Assembly: GCF_001750105.1 (NCBI RefSeq)
Contig: NZ_CP014143.1
Location: 2,285,001-2,349,000 of the forward strand
Reading direction: 5' to 3'
Source of the DNA: Microbulbifer aggregans
Lineage (GTDB): Bacteria; Pseudomonadota; Gammaproteobacteria; Pseudomonadales; Cellvibrionaceae
Length of the DNA: 64,000 bases
Shown here: positions 62,363-64,000 of the stretch, one piece after another
How the letters are laid out: each line of letters opens with the position of its first letter
Numbering within the stretch: position 1 is the stretch's first letter
Position numbers and translations under genes: made by a program
The notes under the pieces: generated by a model
What the model was told of the DNA's origin: nothing
Database searches by the model: none
What the model saw: only the letters and a program-made list of their open reading frames with translations

Positions 62363-64000
62363 TCACTCGAGATTCTTCTGCAGCGCCTCACTCAGGTCCC
62401 GGCTTGCCTGCAGGGATCGCAGCATTGATGGAACGTTATTTTCAAGGTTGAGGTTGATGATCAGGTCGCGATCCTTGGCCACTGAATCGCTGCGCCCGAC
62501 CAACTTCAACTGCAATTGCATGTCCCCGCTTGGAGGGTAGTTCAGGGTTCCACCGAGGGTGCGGAAGCTGTAGTCCTCCAGAGCACCGGAAAGCATCTTG
62601 AGTTGGGGGTTTCCCGCCAGCATCGCCGGCGAAAAAGCGCCGTAATAGCGTAGTCTTCCGCCCGGCGGTCGCGCCTCTACCTTGCCGGCCTCCACTGTGA
62701 TTCCATCCGGACCGGTAATGACCGGTATCTGCAAGTCGAGCGTGCCAGATGCGGCAAAGTTCTCCGCTTCCATTTCCTTTTCGAGGGCGCGCAGGGAAAT
62801 GCCGCTGGCAGACAGGAGGCTGCGCCGCGGCTGATCGTCCAGGTTCCAGGTCAAGGATTCCGAGTTGATTTCTCCTTCAAGGAGCTTGGCGGACAGGGAG
62901 GAGAGAACGATATCCCGTTGCTCTGTGATACTGAGATCAAAGTGGATATCTTTGATGCCTATTCCCACATCAACAGCGTCTATTGATACCGGCTGCGGGT
63001 CGGCTGTCACCCAGTTGTCGCCTGCACGAAGAAGCCGTAGGGAGGTGTTGATCCCTGTTGCAAAGCTCTTGTCATAGACTCCCGCAACTCCATCGAGACT
63101 GAGCTGCACCTGGTCCTTAGCGTCAGCAGGCCAGGACATGTGCGCAGTAGCACTTAGGGCGCCCGCCACCAGATCCACGGGAAGCCCAGTGATAGATTTG
63201 CTCAGAGGCTCTTCTTCGCTAAACGAGATCCGCGGCAGCTCGAGCTTTGCAGACCCAGAGGTGGTTTCCAGATTATGGGACCAGTTGCTCTGAGCCCGGA
63301 TATCCCCAGTAGAAATCTGGCCCGTACCGCGTAACAGAGTATCTGTCAGCGAGAGCTCTCCGGTTCCGTTAAAGTTCACCTCCCCGCCATCTTCCCATCG
63401 CACACTGGCCTCTGCGATGTCGTATTGGGCATGGAACTCCAGTTTGTCTTCCAGCCGGGTGAGTTTGATCGGTGCAATGGCCACAGTGCCGCCGAGCTCA
63501 ATTGCTGGATCGGCTGTTTTCACTGATTCCGCCGTCACTTGCGGAGCGCTTTCACAGTGAATTTTCTTATCCATGTTCAAGCAACGACCTGCGGATGCTG
63601 TGACGAGTAGCCCAGTTGCTTGAACAGGGCCGCTGGTCACGCTTGTCGCTTTCGCGAAGAAATCCGAAACTCGAATTTCGTTTTGTTGCTTTCCAGCAGT
63701 GAAAGTCAGTGAGGATGACAACACTAAGTCATTCACCGTAACACCCGAATCTTTGAAGGTCAGCTGGGGGGAATTGGCCTGGATGGCTGTGGCACACTCC
63801 GTGGTTCCGGCAAAGTCACAGGTGGCTTCGCTCAGTTGGAAGTTCACAGCCGGTTCGCCCTTCTTCTCTTGAAGTGTGCCTTGAATATCAGTAGCTGAAA
63901 GCCGCAGATTTCCTGGCCAGCCTTCGGTGGACAGTGTCAGTGGCGCTTCAACTTTTAATGTGGCGAGGGCTTGTTGCCAGCCGACCCTGCTCCACGGGGC
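62363..64000 (-). CDS. ydbH: YdbH family intermembrane lipid transport protein, N-terminal part missing
   Basis: At least 545 C-terminal residues; the frame is open to the right window edge, so the GTG at 63847 is internal. The content is beta-rich and repetitive (many LxLxG strands), and the C-terminus with LNYPPSGDMQLQLKLVGRSD is typical of YdbH. YdbH is an AsmA-like bridge which, with TamB and YhdP, moves phospholipid to the outer membrane in E. coli. It is the first gene of ydbH-ynbE-ydbL. Full length in E. coli is about 880 residues, so more than a third lies outside. Confidence 0.88.
   Translation of the reverse strand, partial: APWSRVGWQQALATLKVEAPLTLSTEGWPGNLRLSATDIQGTLQEKKGEPAVNFQLSEATCDFAGTTECATAIQANSPQLTFKDSGVTVNDLVLSSSLTFTAGKQQNEIRVSDFFAKATSVTSGPVQATGLLVTASAGRCLNMDKKIHCESAPQVTAESVKTADPAIELGGTVAIAPIKLTRLEDKLEFHAQYDIAEASVRWEDGGEVNFNGTGELSLTDTLLRGTGQISTGDIRAQSNWSHNLETTSGSAKLELPRISFSEEEPLSKSITGLPVDLVAGALSATAHMSWPADAKDQVQLSLDGVAGVYDKSFATGINTSLRLLRAGDNWVTADPQPVSIDAVDVGIGIKDIHFDLSITEQRDIVLSSLSAKLLEGEINSESLTWNLDDQPRRSLLSASGISLRALEKEMEAENFAASGTLDLQIPVITGPDGITVEAGKVEARPPGGRLRYYGAFSPAMLAGNPQLKMLSGALEDYSFRTLGGTLNYPPSGDMQLQLKLVGRSDSVAKDRDLIINLNLENNVPSMLRSLQASRDLSEALQKNLE

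Overview
The window reads as chromosomal DNA of a marine-type gammaproteobacterium. The evidence is the gene order dnaE-accA // tilS-pyrG-kdsA-eno-ftsB-ispD-ispF-truD-pcm-nlpD-rpoS, a class I fumarase, and many predicted lipoproteins and secreted hydrolases. A relative of Microbulbifer or another Cellvibrionales member is my best guess, but that is inference. Most genes look GC-rich. The stretch around 16,300-19,400 (spacer plus phnDCE) is visibly poorer in GC. I saw no rRNA, tRNA, CRISPR array, insertion sequence or phage genes.

Layout. 1-6.4 kb: end of a fumarase gene, a DUF885 lipoprotein, phhB, a DUF1272 protein, tlyA and nhaA. 6.4-12.6 kb: a Mut7-C protein, then a tightly coupled four-gene run (carbon-nitrogen hydrolase, flavin amine oxidase, C69/secernin hydrolase, second DUF885 lipoprotein). 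13.0-19.4 kb: a LysR regulator, a secreted subtilase with a partner lipoprotein, and a phnDCE-type ABC importer. 19.7-25.3 kb: cnoX, a NIF3/YqfO-like small protein, a lipoprotein esterase, a NUDIX protein and arcD-arcA. 25.6-34.6 kb: an RND efflux adaptor and pump, a CoA-type NUDIX protein, an Atm1-like ABC exporter and an M49-like peptidase lipoprotein. 34.7-37.9 kb: a lipoprotein with 23 thrombospondin type 3 repeats. 38.3-41.1 kb: an Ada-AlkA fusion plus ogt, a gamma-carbonic-anhydrase-like protein and a DUF1289 protein. 41.2-61.7 kb: the conserved housekeeping block, interrupted after accA by degV, a sugar porter and a secreted DJ-1/PfpI protein. 61.7-64.0 kb: the ydbL-ynbE-ydbH operon on the minus strand, with ydbH cut by the window edge.

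Functional themes. Envelope and secreted proteolysis is heavily represented: two DUF885 lipoproteins, an M49-like lipoprotein, the subtilase pair, a secernin and an esterase. The housekeeping block covers replication, fatty acid initiation, tRNA modification, CTP, KDO, glycolysis, division and isoprenoid supply, and leads to the stationary-phase regulator RpoS. surE, usually found between truD and pcm, is not there. Nothing in the window amounts to an obvious new defence or mobile system. The points most worth checking are the coupled 7.4-12.6 kb cassette, the TSP3 lipoprotein with its unassigned C-terminal domain, the subtilase-lipoprotein pair, the orphan phnDCE importer, and several operator-like or attenuator-like inverted repeats.
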